DNA of 64,000 nucleotides from Actinotalea sp. Marseille-Q4924. Its GTDB lineage: Bacteria; Actinomycetota; Actinomycetes; Actinomycetales; Cellulomonadaceae. Position 1 is the stretch's first letter; the number at the start of each line of letters is the position of its first letter. Below the pieces are notes generated by a model. It did not search any database. It was not told where the DNA came from and saw nothing but the letters and a program-made list of their open reading frames with translations. The stretch covers positions 465,881-529,880 of the forward strand of contig NZ_CAKAKB010000002.1 in NCBI RefSeq assembly GCF_916618755.1, read 5' to 3'. Of the stretch, positions 47,462-56,391 are shown one piece after another. Position numbers and translations under genes: made by a program.

Positions 47462-48139
47462 ATGTCGCGCCACGCGGACGACCCGTCGGGCCTGCGCCGG
47501 ACGCTGCGCCGGCTCCCCGCGCTCGCGGGCGACCTCCCGGTGCTCGACCCGGCCTCGTTGCCCGCCGACCCCGTGACCGCCTTCCTCCGGTGGCTCGAGG
47601 AGGCCCTGGACGCCGGCGTCCCCGAGCCGCACGCGGTGACCGTCTCGACGGTCGACGGCGCCGGGCGTCCGTCGTCGCGCGTGGTCGTGCTCAAGGACGT
47701 CGACGAGCAGGGCCGGTGGGTGTTCGCGACCGACCGGCGCAGCGGCAAGGCACGCGACCTCGGCACGAACCCCGCGGTCGCGCTGTCCTCCTACTGGCAG
47801 CCGCAGGGTCGCCAGGTCCGGGTCACCGGCACCGCCGTCGCGCTCGATGCCGACGAGTGCGCCGCGGACTTCCTCGCCCGCTCACCGGCGTCGCGGGCGG
47901 CCGCCTTCGCGACGCGGCCGGGGGAGCCGTTGCCCGACGTGGCCACCCTGCACGTGGCCCTGGCGCGGGCTCGCCAGCACGTCGACGCGCACCCGGACGC
48001 CGTGCTGGCCGACTGGGTCGTCTACGCGGTCGTGCCCGAGGCGGTGGAGCTCTGGCAGGGCTCGGGCACGCGGGCGCACCAGCGCGTCGTCTACGCGCGG
48101 GACGGCGACGGCTGGAGCCGCACCCTCGTCTGGCCCTGA
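47462..48139 (+). CDS. Pyridoxamine 5'-phosphate oxidase family flavoprotein (PdxH-like)
   Basis: An FMN-binding split-barrel protein of 225 aa. It has AVTVSTVDGAGRPSSRVVVLKDVDEQGRWVFATD, SSYWQPQGRQVRVTGTA, and a C-terminal ELWQGSGTRAHQRVVY, close to the PdxH signature, in which the last part is usually HDR rather than HQR. If a true PdxH, it oxidises pyridoxine or pyridoxamine phosphate to PLP. The core is complete, so a PdxH role is plausible but the altered signature keeps it at family level. It is followed by rnhA 20 bases later on the same strand. Confidence 0.8.
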   Translation: MSRHADDPSGLRRTLRRLPALAGDLPVLDPASLPADPVTAFLRWLEEALDAGVPEPHAVTVSTVDGAGRPSSRVVVLKDVDEQGRWVFATDRRSGKARDLGTNPAVALSSYWQPQGRQVRVTGTAVALDADECAADFLARSPASRAAAFATRPGEPLPDVATLHVALARARQHVDAHPDAVLADWVVYAVVPEAVELWQGSGTRAHQRVVYARDGDGWSRTLVWP

Positions 48140-48147
48140 CGCGCCCG

Positions 48148-48153
48148 TAGGGT
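48148..48153 (+). promoter_or_regulatory. -10 box of rnhA
   Basis: TAGGGT ends six bases before the GTG at 48160, leaving no space for a ribosome binding site. Confidence 0.5.
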
Positions 48154-48159
48154 GGCGCC

Positions 48160-48690
48160 GTGCCGACGCCCCCGACCACGCCGCCGCACGCACCGGCGGC
48201 CCCCGAGCCGTCCCCGGCCGCCGCCGCGGGCCCGGTCGTGGAGATCTGGACGGACGGCGCCTGCAAGGGCAACCCGGGTCCGGGTGGCTGGGGAGCGCTG
48301 CTGCGCTCCGGCAGCCACGAGCGGGAGCTGTTCGGCGGCGAGCCGGTGACCACGAACAACCGGATGGAGCTCAGCGCCGTCATCGAGGCGCTCGGGGCCC
48401 TCAACCGGTCGTGCAGCGTCACGCTCCACGTCGACTCGACCTACGTCATGCACGGCATGACACGCTGGATGGCGGGCTGGAAGCGCAACGGGTGGCTCAC
48501 CGGCGAGCGCAAGCCGGTGAAGAACAAGGAGCTGTGGGAGGCGCTGGACCGCCAGGTGCGCCGCCACGACGTCACCTGGGTGTGGGTGAAGGGCCACGCG
48601 GGCGACCCGGGCAACGAGCGCGCGGACGCGCTCGCCAACCGTGGTGTCGAGGTCGCCCGAGTGACGCCCCTCGCTGAACCGTCCCGCTGA
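48160..48690 (+). CDS. rnhA: Ribonuclease HI
   Basis: Endonuclease of 176 aa that cuts RNA in RNA-DNA hybrids (R-loops, primers). The metal-binding carboxylates are all present: Asp in [17 protein letters not shown], Glu in [10 protein letters not shown], Asp in HVDSTYV, and Asp in [10 protein letters not shown]. The basic protrusion seen in E. coli RNase HI is represented by [10 protein letters not shown]. An N-terminal extension of ~25 residues rich in Pro and Ala precedes the catalytic domain; since the transcript is probably leaderless at this GTG, the extension is likely real. It shares direction with the PNPOx gene. Confidence 0.94.
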   Translation: MPTPPTTPPHAPAAPEPSPAAAAGPVVEIWTDGACKGNPGPGGWGALLRSGSHERELFGGEPVTTNNRMELSAVIEALGALNRSCSVTLHVDSTYVMHGMTRWMAGWKRNGWLTGERKPVKNKELWEALDRQVRRHDVTWVWVKGHAGDPGNERADALANRGVEVARVTPLAEPSR

Positions 48691-48741
48691 GCGAGACGGA
48701 GTGTGTCGCACGTTGATACGGCGGGCGGCCTCTGACTCACT

Positions 48742-49557
48742 GTGGGCGTGAGCGCCGACGTCTACACCCATGGTCACCACCGCAGCGTGGTCCGGTCGCA
48801 CGCCCGGCGGACGGCGGCGACCTCCGCCGCCTACCTGCTCCCCTTCCTGCAGCCCGGGCAGCGCGTGCTCGACGTCGGCTGCGGGCCGGGCAGCATCACG
48901 GTGGACCTCGCGCGCGCGGTCTCGCCCGGGGAGGTGGTCGGGGTCGACCGCGCACGGGCAGCCGTGGACCTCACCCGGGACGCCGCAGGCGCGGCCGACC
49001 TCCCGAACCTCAGCGCCGAGGTCGCCGACGTGCTGGACCTGCCCTTCGACGACGCGAGCTTCGACGTGGTGCACGCGCACCAGGTGCTGCAGCACGTCCC
49101 GGACCCGGTCGCGGCGCTGCGCGAGATGCGTCGGGTCACCCGGCCCGGTGGTGTGGTCGCCGTGCGGGACGCGGACTACGCCGCGACGACGTGGTACCCG
49201 CCGTCGGCGGGCCTGGACGAGTGGCTCGCGCTGTACCACGAGGTCACCGAGGCGAACCGGACGGAGGCCGACGCGGGCCGCCGTCTGCTGCACTGGGCGC
49301 TCGAGGCGGGCTTCCGCGCCGACCGGCTCACGCCGGGGGCGTCGGCGTGGTGCTTCGCGACGCCGGAGGACCGTGCGTGGTGGGCCGGCACGTGGGCGGA
49401 GCGCGTGACGTCGTCCGGGTTCGCGGAGCACGCGCTGCGCGAGGGCCTGGCCGACGACGTCGCGCTGGAGAGCCTGGCGGAGGCGTGGCGCGAGTGGGGT
49501 GAGGCGCCCGACGGCTGGTTCGCGATCCTCCACGGCGAGCTCATCGCGCGGGTCTGA
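48742..49557 (+). CDS. Class I SAM-dependent methyltransferase
   Basis: A UbiE/COQ5-like methyltransferase of 271 aa. SAM-binding motif I is VLDVGCGPGSITVDLA, the acidic loop end is VVGVDRAR, and motif post-I to IV reads ADVLDLPFDDASFDVVHAHQVLQHVPDP, followed by EMRRVTRPGG. The C-terminal third has many aromatic residues (WYPP, WCFATPEDRAWWAGTW) that may form a hydrophobic substrate pocket. Start GTG at 48742, with a second in-frame GTG two codons on. The substrate is unknown. The end overlaps the convergent membrane acyltransferase gene by 17 bases. Confidence 0.88.
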   Translation: MGVSADVYTHGHHRSVVRSHARRTAATSAAYLLPFLQPGQRVLDVGCGPGSITVDLARAVSPGEVVGVDRARAAVDLTRDAAGAADLPNLSAEVADVLDLPFDDASFDVVHAHQVLQHVPDPVAALREMRRVTRPGGVVAVRDADYAATTWYPPSAGLDEWLALYHEVTEANRTEADAGRRLLHWALEAGFRADRLTPGASAWCFATPEDRAWWAGTWAERVTSSGFAEHALREGLADDVALESLAEAWREWGEAPDGWFAILHGELIARV

Positions 49558-50641
49558 CCGGCTCCCGTTCGACGGCGGCCGCGGCGACCACGCCGGACAC
49601 GGCATGGAGCACGCGCTCGAGCGGCCCGCGGCCGAGCGTGGCCTGCCAGGCCGTCGTCAGTGCGAGCGTCACCACCACGAACGCGACCAGGTCGCCGTTC
49701 CCCGGGCCCCACACCGCCTCGTCGCCCAGCACCGCGATCGCGACGACGTGCACGACGTACGCGGTGAGGGCCAGCGCCCCCGTCGCGGCGAGGGGCGTCA
49801 GCAGCGCGGGCACCCGTCGGGCTGCGGCCAGGGACACGGCGAGGACCAGCAGGGCGACCCCGACGTTGCCGACGACCTCCGGGAGGGTGTCCGCGTGCGG
49901 CTCGGCGGTGAGCAGCGCGCGCAGGACGCCGGCGTCCGCGGGCAGCGCCCGCATCGCGGCGGCCGCCGTGCCGTAGCCGGCGACGAGGGCGACCGCCCCC
50001 ACGACGGCGAGCCGGCGCGCCGTCGTCGGTGCGCCGAGGTCCTGGCGTCCGACGGCGAGGCCGACGAGCAGGTACGCGAACCAGACCACCACCGGGTAGT
50101 GCTCGCCGACGAGGACGTCGACCGGCGGCAGCAGGGCGTCGCCCGTGCCCGCGACCCCACGGGCGGCGAGCGCGACCGCCGGGCCCACGACGGCGACGGC
50201 CGCTGCGACGGCGAGCAACCAGCGCGGTGGCACCCGCAGGAACGGCGTGAGCAGCGCGAACATCACCGCGTACGCCGGCAGGATCACCGCGACGGGCGTG
50301 CGGAGCAGGACCAGGAACGCCCCCAGGGGCAGGAGCATGGCCGCCCGGGCGAGGATGCGCACGCGGGCGTACCGCAGGAGCTGCCCGGTCGGCGGCGTGG
50401 GACCGCCGCTGAGCAGCGCGGCGGACAGGCCGGCGAGCAGGGCGAAGGTCGCGGCCGACCGGCCGTCGGCGACCTGCAGCCAGCCGTCGCCGGACCAGAA
50501 GTCCGGACCGCCGGCCCCGACGTGCGCGGCGAACATGCCGAGCACGGCCAGGCCGCGGGTGGCGTCCACGCCGGCCAGGCGCGCCCCGGCGGCCGTCCGT
50601 GGACCGGTGCGTGCGCCGTCGTCGGTCGTCGGCATCCCCAC
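49541..50641 (-). CDS. Multi-pass membrane acyltransferase-like protein (heparan-alpha-glucosaminide N-acetyltransferase/DUF418 type)
   Basis: Integral membrane protein of about 366 aa with roughly nine to ten hydrophobic segments. The N-terminal RLAGVDATRGLAVLGMFAAHVG is the signature opening of the DUF1624/DUF418 acyltransferase-3-like group, which moves acyl groups across or at the membrane onto sugars or other acceptors. The acceptor is unknown. GTG at 50641 is chosen because a -10 (TAGGCT, 50649-50654 minus strand) ends seven bases before it; ATG at 50635 would then have too short a leader for a ribosome binding site. Divergent from the FAH-family gene. Confidence 0.78.
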   Translation of the reverse strand: MGMPTTDDGARTGPRTAAGARLAGVDATRGLAVLGMFAAHVGAGGPDFWSGDGWLQVADGRSAATFALLAGLSAALLSGGPTPPTGQLLRYARVRILARAAMLLPLGAFLVLLRTPVAVILPAYAVMFALLTPFLRVPPRWLLAVAAAVAVVGPAVALAARGVAGTGDALLPPVDVLVGEHYPVVVWFAYLLVGLAVGRQDLGAPTTARRLAVVGAVALVAGYGTAAAAMRALPADAGVLRALLTAEPHADTLPEVVGNVGVALLVLAVSLAAARRVPALLTPLAATGALALTAYVVHVVAIAVLGDEAVWGPGNGDLVAFVVVTLALTTAWQATLGRGPLERVLHAVSGVVAAAAVEREPVRPAR

Positions 50642-50648
50642 CCGTCGC

Positions 50649-50654
50649 AGCCTA
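50649..50654 (-). promoter_or_regulatory. -10 box of the membrane acyltransferase gene
   Basis: TAGGCT on the minus strand ends seven bases before the GTG at 50641. It is back-to-back with the promoter of the divergent FAH-family gene. Confidence 0.45.
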
Positions 50655-50686
50655 CGGCCGGCCGCGGCGGCGGGGGCCGCAGCGCC

Positions 50687-50692
50687 TACGCT
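50687..50692 (+). promoter_or_regulatory. -10 box of the FAH family gene
   Basis: TACGCT ends six bases before the ATG at 50699, so the transcript is probably leaderless. Confidence 0.45.
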
Positions 50693-50698
50693 GCGGGC

Positions 50699-51484
50699 AT
50701 GCGCATCGCCAGGTTCACCACAGGGGACGACCCCCGCTACGCGCTCGTCGAGGGCGAGCCCGGCCAGGAGCAGCTCGTCGTCATCACCGGCGACCCGATC
50801 TACATGCCCGTGCAGCCGACGGGGGAGCAGATCCCCCTGGACCGCGACGACGTGCGCCTCCTCGCGCCGGTCATCCCCCGGTCCAAGGTCGTGGGCGTGG
50901 GCCGCAACTACGCCGACCACGCCGCCGAGCTCGGCAACGAGGTGCCCTCCAGCCCGCTGCTCTTCCTCAAGCCGAACACGAGCATCATCGGCCCCGACGA
51001 CCCGATCGTGCTGCCGTCGTGGAGCGAGGACGTGCACCACGAGGCCGAGCTGGCCGTCGTCATCGGGAAGGTGACCAAGGGCGTCTCGCCCGAGCAGGCC
51101 CTGTCGCGGGTCTTCGGCTTCACCGTCGCCAACGACGTGACGGCGCGCGACATCCAGCGCTCGGACGCCCAGTGGACCCGGGCGAAGGGCTTCGACGGGT
51201 CGTGCCCGATCGGGCCGTGGGTCGTGCCGGGGCTGGACGTCGACGACCTCGCCGTCCGCTGCCGCGTCAACGGCACGACGACGCAGGACGGTCGCACGCG
51301 CGACCTCGTTTTCGACGTCGCCACGCTCGTCTCCTACGTCTCGGAGGTGTTCACGCTCCTGCCCGGGGACGTCATCCTCACCGGCACGCCGGCGGGCGTC
51401 GGGCCGATCCGCCACGGCGACGTGGTGGAGTGCGAGGTCGAGGACATCGGGGTGCTGCGCAACCCGGTCGTCCGCCGGGACTGA
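50699..51484 (+). CDS. Fumarylacetoacetate hydrolase family protein
   Basis: A protein of 261 aa of the FAH fold, which hydrolyses or decarboxylates/tautomerises 2-keto acids with a divalent metal. Core motifs: VVGVGRNYADHAAELG, FLKPNTSIIGPDDPI, HHEAELAVVIGK with metal-binding glutamates, NDVTARDIQ with the third acid, RAKGFDGSCPIGPW, and a C-terminal GDVILTGTPAGVGPIRHGD. Family members include 5-carboxymethyl-2-hydroxymuconate isomerase-type and acylpyruvate hydrolase-type enzymes; the substrate here is not clear. It precedes gltX by 81 bases, an arrangement common in this lineage without a known functional link. Confidence 0.9.
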   Translation: MRIARFTTGDDPRYALVEGEPGQEQLVVITGDPIYMPVQPTGEQIPLDRDDVRLLAPVIPRSKVVGVGRNYADHAAELGNEVPSSPLLFLKPNTSIIGPDDPIVLPSWSEDVHHEAELAVVIGKVTKGVSPEQALSRVFGFTVANDVTARDIQRSDAQWTRAKGFDGSCPIGPWVVPGLDVDDLAVRCRVNGTTTQDGRTRDLVFDVATLVSYVSEVFTLLPGDVILTGTPAGVGPIRHGDVVECEVEDIGVLRNPVVRRD

Positions 51485-51550
51485 CCGCGGAGGGTCCGCG
51501 GGGCGTCCTCGCCGCGAGCCGGCCGGTCCGGTGGTCGGCGGGCGCGCGAC

Positions 51551-51556
51551 TACGCT
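51551..51556 (+). promoter_or_regulatory. -10 box of gltX
   Basis: TACGCT ends nine bases before the gltX ATG at 51566, consistent with a leaderless or very short leader. Confidence 0.4.
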
Positions 51557-51565
51557 GGCCGGACC

Positions 51566-53101
51566 ATGTCTGAGAACCTCGCGACGCCGTCGTCCCCCTC
51601 CTCCTCCGCGACCGGCTCGGCCGTGCGCGTGCGCTTCTGCCCCTCGCCGACCGGGACGCCGCACGTCGGCCTCATCCGCACCGCGCTGTTCAACTGGGCC
51701 TACGCGCGGCACACGGGGGGCACCTTCGTGTTCCGGATCGAGGACACGGATGCGGAGCGGGACTCCGAGGAGAGCTACCAGCAGCTGCTCGAGGCGCTGC
51801 GCTGGCTCGGTCTGGACTGGGACGAGGGCGTCGAGGTCGGCGGGCCGCACGGGCCGTACCGGCAGTCGCAGCGCCTGGACCTCTACGCCGACGTCGCGCG
51901 ACGCCTGCTCGAGGCGGGGTACGCCTACGAGTCCTTCTCGACGCCCGAGGAGGTGGAGGAGCGCCACCGCGCGGCCGGACGCGACCCGAAGCTGGGCTAC
52001 GACGGGTTCGACCGGGACCTCACCGACGAGCAGAAGGCCGCCTACCGGGCGGACGGCCGCGAGCCGGTGCTGCGGATCCGCATGCCCGACGACGACGTCG
52101 TCTTCACCGACCTCGTGCGCGGGGAGCTGACCTTCAGGCCGGGCTCGGTGCCGGACTACGTCATCGTCCGCGCCAACGGGCAGCCGCTGTACACGCTGAC
52201 CAACCCGGTCGACGACGCGCTCATGGGCATCACGCACGTCCTGCGCGGCGAGGACCTGCTGTCCTCCACACCCCGGCAGGCGGTGCTCTTCCGGGCACTC
52301 GTCGCGCTCGGCGTCGCCTCGGTCGAGCCCGTCTACGGCCACCTGCCGTACGTCATGGGGGAAGGCAACAAGAAGCTCTCCAAGCGCGACCCCGAGTCCA
52401 ACCTGTTCCTGCACCGGGAGCGCGGGTTCGTGCCCGAGGGGCTGCTCAACTACCTGGCACTCCTCGGCTGGTCGATCGCGCCGGACCGGGACATCTTCAC
52501 GGTCGAGGAGATGGTCGCCGCCTTCGACGTCGCGGACGTGCTGCCCAACCCCGCCCGGTTCGACGTCAAGAAGGCCGAGGCGATCAACGCCGCGCACGTG
52601 CGCCTGCTCGAACCGGGCGACTTCCGCGACCGCCTCGTCCCGTACCTCCACGACGCCGGGCTGCTCTCCGCCCGGGCCTACGGCGACCTGCGCGAGGACG
52701 AGCGCGCCGTGCTCGACGCCGGCGCCCCGCTGGTGCAGGAGCGCATGACGCTGCTGGGCGAGGCCGCGGGGATGCTGGGCTTCCTCCTGCGCCCGGACGC
52801 GGACGTCGTCGTCGAGGACGACGCCCGCAAGGCCCTGCGGGAGGACTCCGGCGAGGTCCTCGACGCCGCCGTGGCGGCCCTCGAGCCGCTGGCCCCGGAG
52901 GCCTTCACCACAGCGTCGGTGCAGGACGCGCTGACGACGGCGCTCGTGGACGGTCTGGGCATCAAGCCCCGGTTCGCCTTCACGCCGCTGCGCGTGGCGG
53001 TCTCCGGCCGGCGCGTGTCCCCGCCGCTGTTCGAGTCGCTGGAGATCCTCGGCAAGGACTCGACGCTCGCGCGGCTGCAGGCGCTGCGCGCCTCGCTGTG
53101 A
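51566..53101 (+). CDS. gltX: Glutamyl-tRNA synthetase
   Basis: Class I aminoacyl-tRNA synthetase of 511 aa that charges tRNA-Glu and, since GatCAB is encoded nearby, probably tRNA-Gln too. The HIGH-type motif is [19 protein letters not shown] and the KMSKS-type motif is [10 protein letters not shown]. The Rossmann core with its [10 protein letters not shown] segment and the C-terminal anticodon-binding helical domain are complete. An Ala/Ser-rich N-terminal extension of ~15 residues precedes the core. Its stop overlaps the HAD gene. The tRNA-Gln and tRNA-Glu genes lie about 3 kb downstream. Confidence 0.96.
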   Translation: MSENLATPSSPSSSATGSAVRVRFCPSPTGTPHVGLIRTALFNWAYARHTGGTFVFRIEDTDAERDSEESYQQLLEALRWLGLDWDEGVEVGGPHGPYRQSQRLDLYADVARRLLEAGYAYESFSTPEEVEERHRAAGRDPKLGYDGFDRDLTDEQKAAYRADGREPVLRIRMPDDDVVFTDLVRGELTFRPGSVPDYVIVRANGQPLYTLTNPVDDALMGITHVLRGEDLLSSTPRQAVLFRALVALGVASVEPVYGHLPYVMGEGNKKLSKRDPESNLFLHRERGFVPEGLLNYLALLGWSIAPDRDIFTVEEMVAAFDVADVLPNPARFDVKKAEAINAAHVRLLEPGDFRDRLVPYLHDAGLLSARAYGDLREDERAVLDAGAPLVQERMTLLGEAAGMLGFLLRPDADVVVEDDARKALREDSGEVLDAAVAALEPLAPEAFTTASVQDALTTALVDGLGIKPRFAFTPLRVAVSGRRVSPPLFESLEILGKDSTLARLQALRASL

Positions 53102-53889
53102 CCGCCGACGCGCCGGCGCGGGCGGGCGAGGGCGCAGGGCGCCCCGTCGACGGCGTGCTGCTCGACATCGACGACACCCTCGTGGACACGCGCGGCGCCT
53201 TCGCGGTCGCGCTGACCGCGGCGGCGTCGGCGTTCCTGCCGCACGTGACCGCGGACCGCCACGCGGAGATGCTGCAGGTCTGGCGCGCGGACGGGGGCGA
53301 CCACTACCGCCGGTACACCCGCGGCGAGATCGGCTACCGCGACCAACGGTTCGCCCGCGCGAACGAGCTGCAGCGCGTGTTCGGCGGCGAGCCGCTCGAC
53401 GACCAGGCGTACGCCCGGTGGGACGCGATCTTCGAGGACGGCTTCGCGGGCGCCTGGGCGGCGCACGAGGAGGCCTCCGAGGTCGTCGACCGGCTCCTCG
53501 ACCACGGCCTGGCGGTGGGCGCTCTGTCCAACGCCGGTGTGGAGTACCAGACGACGAAGCTGCGCCGGGTGGGCCTCGCCGACCGCGTCGAGGTGCTCGT
53601 CGGCGTGGACACGCTCGGTGTCGGCAAACCCGACCCCGCCGTCTTCCTCGAGGCGTGCCGGCGGCTCGGCACCGAGCCGGCCCGCACGGCCTACGTGGGC
53701 GACGAGCTCGACGTCGACGCGCTCGGCGCGGTGGCCGCCGGCCTCGTCGGGGTGTGGGTGGACCGGCCCGGTCCGCGTCGCGTCGACGTCCCGCCGGAGG
53801 ACCTCACGGCCGCGCGCGCCGCGGGCGTCCACGTCGTGACGACGCTCGCCGAGCTGCCGGTGGTGCTCGGCGTCGACGTCCGGGGGTGA
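53098..53889 (+). CDS. HAD family hydrolase
   Basis: Haloacid dehalogenase-type phosphatase of 263 aa. Motif I is [13 protein letters not shown] with the nucleophile and acid/base aspartates, motif II is the Ser in GALSNAG, motif III is the Lys in GVGKPDP, and motif IV is [14 protein letters not shown] helical cap (residues ~40-110) makes it a subclass I HAD. It is translationally coupled to gltX (GTGA overlap). The substrate is unknown; many such enzymes dephosphorylate sugar phosphates or nucleotides. A GCCGTGTCCGCC repeat follows the stop. Confidence 0.88.
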   Translation: MTADAPARAGEGAGRPVDGVLLDIDDTLVDTRGAFAVALTAAASAFLPHVTADRHAEMLQVWRADGGDHYRRYTRGEIGYRDQRFARANELQRVFGGEPLDDQAYARWDAIFEDGFAGAWAAHEEASEVVDRLLDHGLAVGALSNAGVEYQTTKLRRVGLADRVEVLVGVDTLGVGKPDPAVFLEACRRLGTEPARTAYVGDELDVDALGAVAAGLVGVWVDRPGPRRVDVPPEDLTAARAAGVHVVTTLAELPVVLGVDVRG

Positions 53890-53929
53890 CCGCCGTGTCC
53901 GCCGTGTTGGCCGTGTCCGCCGGGTCCCG

Positions 53930-55795
53930 TCAGCGCCCGACGGCGTAGCCCTGCATCCCCCGCGGCGTGGCTGCGGCCCGCAGCATGCCGTCACGCCCGA
54001 TCGCCACGGCGCTCAGCCGCCCGAGCGACCACGGACCCGACGCGGTCACCCGGTGACCGCGGCGGCGCAGCTCGGCGAGCACCTCCGGTCCGAGCCGGTC
54101 CTCGGCGGTGACGCCGAGCGGGTCGAGGTCCCGGGGGTCGAACGAGGAGACCAGGTGCGTGGTGTGCCACGTCGGGGCGTCGATCGCCTCCTGCAGCCCC
54201 ATGCCGTAGACGAGGTGGTTGAGCAGGAGCGGCACCTGCCACTGGTCCTGCTGGTCGCCGCCGGGGGTGCCGCAGGCGATCTCCGGACGCCCGTCGCGGA
54301 GGACGAGCGTCGGGCTGAGCGTCGTGCGCGGACGCTTGTGCGGTGCGACGGAGCCGGGCAGGCCGGGCTCGACCCAGAACATCTGCGCGCGTGTGGGCAG
54401 GGGGAAGCCCAGGGCCGTGACGACGGGGGAGGACTGGAGCCACGCGCCGCTGGGCGTCGCCGAGACGATGTTGCCCCAGCGGTCGACGACGTCGAGGTGG
54501 CACGTGTCGCCGCGGGCGGAGCCGTCGGTCCGCACGGCCGGCTCCGTGCCGAACGTCGGCTCGCCCACGCCCGCGGGTGACGCGCCCGGGGTGGCCGCGG
54601 CGCCGTCGTCGGCCGCGCCCGCCAGCGCCCGGTCCACCCGGGCGACGACGGCGTCCGGGAGCCCGCGGGGCGCGCGGCCGCCGGGGGCCCCGGGGAGGTG
54701 CTCGTCCGAGGCCGTCGCACCGACGAGCGCCCGGCGCTGCGCCGCGTACTCCGTCGAAAGGAGCTCGGTGAGGGGCACGTCGGCGTGGTCGGGGTCGGCG
54801 TACCAGTGGTCGCGGTCGGCGTAGGCGAGCTTCGCGGTCTCGACGACGGCGTGGACCAGCTCCGCGCTGCCCGGCCGGGTGTCCTCGAGGTCCATGCCCT
54901 CGAGCATCCGCAGCTGCTGGAGGAGCACGGGCCCCTGGCCCCACGGACCCGTCTTGGCGATGGTCCGGCCGGCGAACTCGACGGTCGTGGGTCGCTCCTC
55001 GCGGACGCGCCAGCCGGCGAGGTCGTCGGCGGTCAGCAGCCCGCGGTGCCGTCGCCCGGAGGAGTCCATGAGCTCCTCGGTGGCGGCGAACCGGCCGATC
55101 TCCTCGGCGACGAAGCCCTCGTAGAAGGCGCGGCGGGCACCCTCGATCTCGGCCAGCCGGTCCGGGCCGGCGGCGCGGGACTCCTCGACGATGCGCTCGA
55201 GGGTGGCCGCGAGGCCGGGCAGGCGCAGCCGGCTCGACGGTGCGGGGACCTCGTCGCCGGGCAGGTAGGTGGCTGCGGACGAGGGCCAGTGCTCGCGGAA
55301 GTGGTCCGCCACCCGCGCGATCGTCGCGGAGGCCTGCGCCAGGAGGGGGAACCCGTCGCGGGCGTAGCCGATCGCGAACGCGAGGACGTCGGCGACCCGC
55401 CAGGTCCCGTACCGCGCGAGCATGTCCATCCACGTGCCGAAGGCGCCGGGGACCACGGCGGCGAGGAGGCCGGTGCCGGGCACGTGGTCGAGCCCCAGGT
55501 CGGCGAACACCTCGGGCGTCGCCGCCCCGGGGGCGGTCCCCTGACCGCACAGCACGAACGGCTCCGAGCCGGCCGCGGCGGCGACGACGGGGAGGTCGCC
55601 GGCGAACCCGTTGAGGTGGGGCTCCACCACGTGCAGGACCAGACCGGCGGCGACGGCGGCGTCGAACGCGTTGCCGCCGCGCTCGAGGACGGCCATCCCG
55701 GACTGCGAGGCCAGCCAGTGCGTCGACGCGACCATCCCCGTCGTGCCCAGGAGCTCCGGCCGGGTGGTGAAGGGTGGTGTCGTCACGTCAGGCAT
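53930..55795 (-). CDS. Gamma-glutamyltransferase family protein
   Basis: N-terminal-nucleophile hydrolase family protein of 621 aa, normally matured by self-cleavage before a threonine. The probable nucleophile is about Thr431 in ARGDTCHLDVVDRWGNIVSATPS, where classical enzymes have a T-T/S-H motif. The first part has ASTHWLASQSGMAVLERGGNAFDAAVAAGL, the family hallmark, and the C-terminal ACGTPGGDQQDQWQVPLL segment is also typical. No signal peptide is seen, so unlike many GGTs it is probably cytoplasmic. It may act on gamma-glutamyl compounds or on an acylase-type substrate. It lies in the gltX-tRNA interval, on the opposite strand. Confidence 0.87.
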   Translation of the reverse strand: MPDVTTPPFTTRPELLGTTGMVASTHWLASQSGMAVLERGGNAFDAAVAAGLVLHVVEPHLNGFAGDLPVVAAAAGSEPFVLCGQGTAPGAATPEVFADLGLDHVPGTGLLAAVVPGAFGTWMDMLARYGTWRVADVLAFAIGYARDGFPLLAQASATIARVADHFREHWPSSAATYLPGDEVPAPSSRLRLPGLAATLERIVEESRAAGPDRLAEIEGARRAFYEGFVAEEIGRFAATEELMDSSGRRHRGLLTADDLAGWRVREERPTTVEFAGRTIAKTGPWGQGPVLLQQLRMLEGMDLEDTRPGSAELVHAVVETAKLAYADRDHWYADPDHADVPLTELLSTEYAAQRRALVGATASDEHLPGAPGGRAPRGLPDAVVARVDRALAGAADDGAAATPGASPAGVGEPTFGTEPAVRTDGSARGDTCHLDVVDRWGNIVSATPSGAWLQSSPVVTALGFPLPTRAQMFWVEPGLPGSVAPHKRPRTTLSPTLVLRDGRPEIACGTPGGDQQDQWQVPLLLNHLVYGMGLQEAIDAPTWHTTHLVSSFDPRDLDPLGVTAEDRLGPEVLAELRRRGHRVTASGPWSLGRLSAVAIGRDGMLRAAATPRGMQGYAVGR

Positions 55796-55936
55796 GCTTG
55801 CACGGCGCCGGGACGGGCACCGCTCGGACAGGCGTCCGGTTTGGAGCGGTGGTCCGTCTCGGGTAGTGTCTCCCGGCGGTACGACGACCGGTTCCGGACC
55901 TCTTCACGGGGCCCCAGGGCACGGCGTTATACCCCA

Positions 55937-56008
55937 TGGGGTATGGTGTAATTGGCAGCACGAGTGATTCTGGTTCACTTAGTCTAGGTTCGAGTCCTGG
56001 TACCCCAG
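55937..56008 (+). tRNA. tRNA-Gln (anticodon CTG)
   Basis: A 72-base cloverleaf without encoded CCA. Acceptor TGGGGTA pairs with TACCCCA; anticodon stem AGTGA/TCACT encloses TTCTGGT, anticodon CTG, reading CAG. T arm CTAGG-TTCGAGT-CCTGG is normal. Its 5' end lies in a perfect 16-bp palindrome (55929-55944). Likely charged with Glu and amidated by GatCAB. Confidence 0.95.
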
Positions 56009-56118
56009 CGCTTCGCTGACCTGCGGTTTCACCCCCACGCCGGGGTGGTCGGGGGTGCGGCGGAGATGGTGTAAGGTACTCAGCGGATCGAAGCCCTGCG
56101 GGGTGGAGATCGACCCAG

Positions 56119-56191
56119 GCCCCCATCGTCTAGTGGCCTAGGACGCCGCCCTCTCACGGCGGTAACAGGGGTTCGAATCCCCTTGGGGGTA
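56119..56191 (+). tRNA. tRNA-Glu (anticodon CTC)
   Basis: A 73-base cloverleaf: acceptor GCCCCCA/TGGGGGT, anticodon stem CCGCC/GGCGG around CTCTCAC (anticodon CTC, reading GAG), T arm AGGGG-TTCGAAT-CCCCT. No encoded CCA. A TAAGGT hexamer at 56072-56077 is a possible -10. A terminator follows five bases later. Confidence 0.96.
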
Positions 56192-56196
56192 CACGA

Positions 56197-56227
56197 GAAG
56201 GCCCGGTCGCGCAGCGGCCGGGCCTTC
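56197..56227 (+). terminator. Terminator after tRNA-Glu
   Basis: GAAGGCCCGG and CCGGGCCTTC form a perfect 10-bp stem, with outer CAC/GTG pairs possible, starting six bases after the tRNA. No long T-run follows. Confidence 0.75.
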
Positions 56228-56323
56228 GTGCTGTCCAGCGCCCGGTGGAGTCCCGCGCCCTGTCGCAGGGAGCGGTCGTGCCGGATGCCGGTGCGGGTCC
56301 TCCCCGCCGTCTCCAGACGCGGA

Positions 56324-56354
56324 CGAGGGGCCCCGCGGCGTGCGGGGCCCCTCG
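56324..56354. terminator. Hairpin between tRNA-Glu and the IclR gene
   Basis: A perfect 13-bp stem, CGAGGGGCCCCGC with its complement, around a 5-base loop. It is 37 bases past the end of the leftward IclR gene, so it is that gene's probable terminator. No gene was seen between 56228 and 56391. Confidence 0.7.
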
Positions 56355-56391
56355 GAAGCGGGGTCGGCGTCGTCGGCGACGGGGACAGGGA

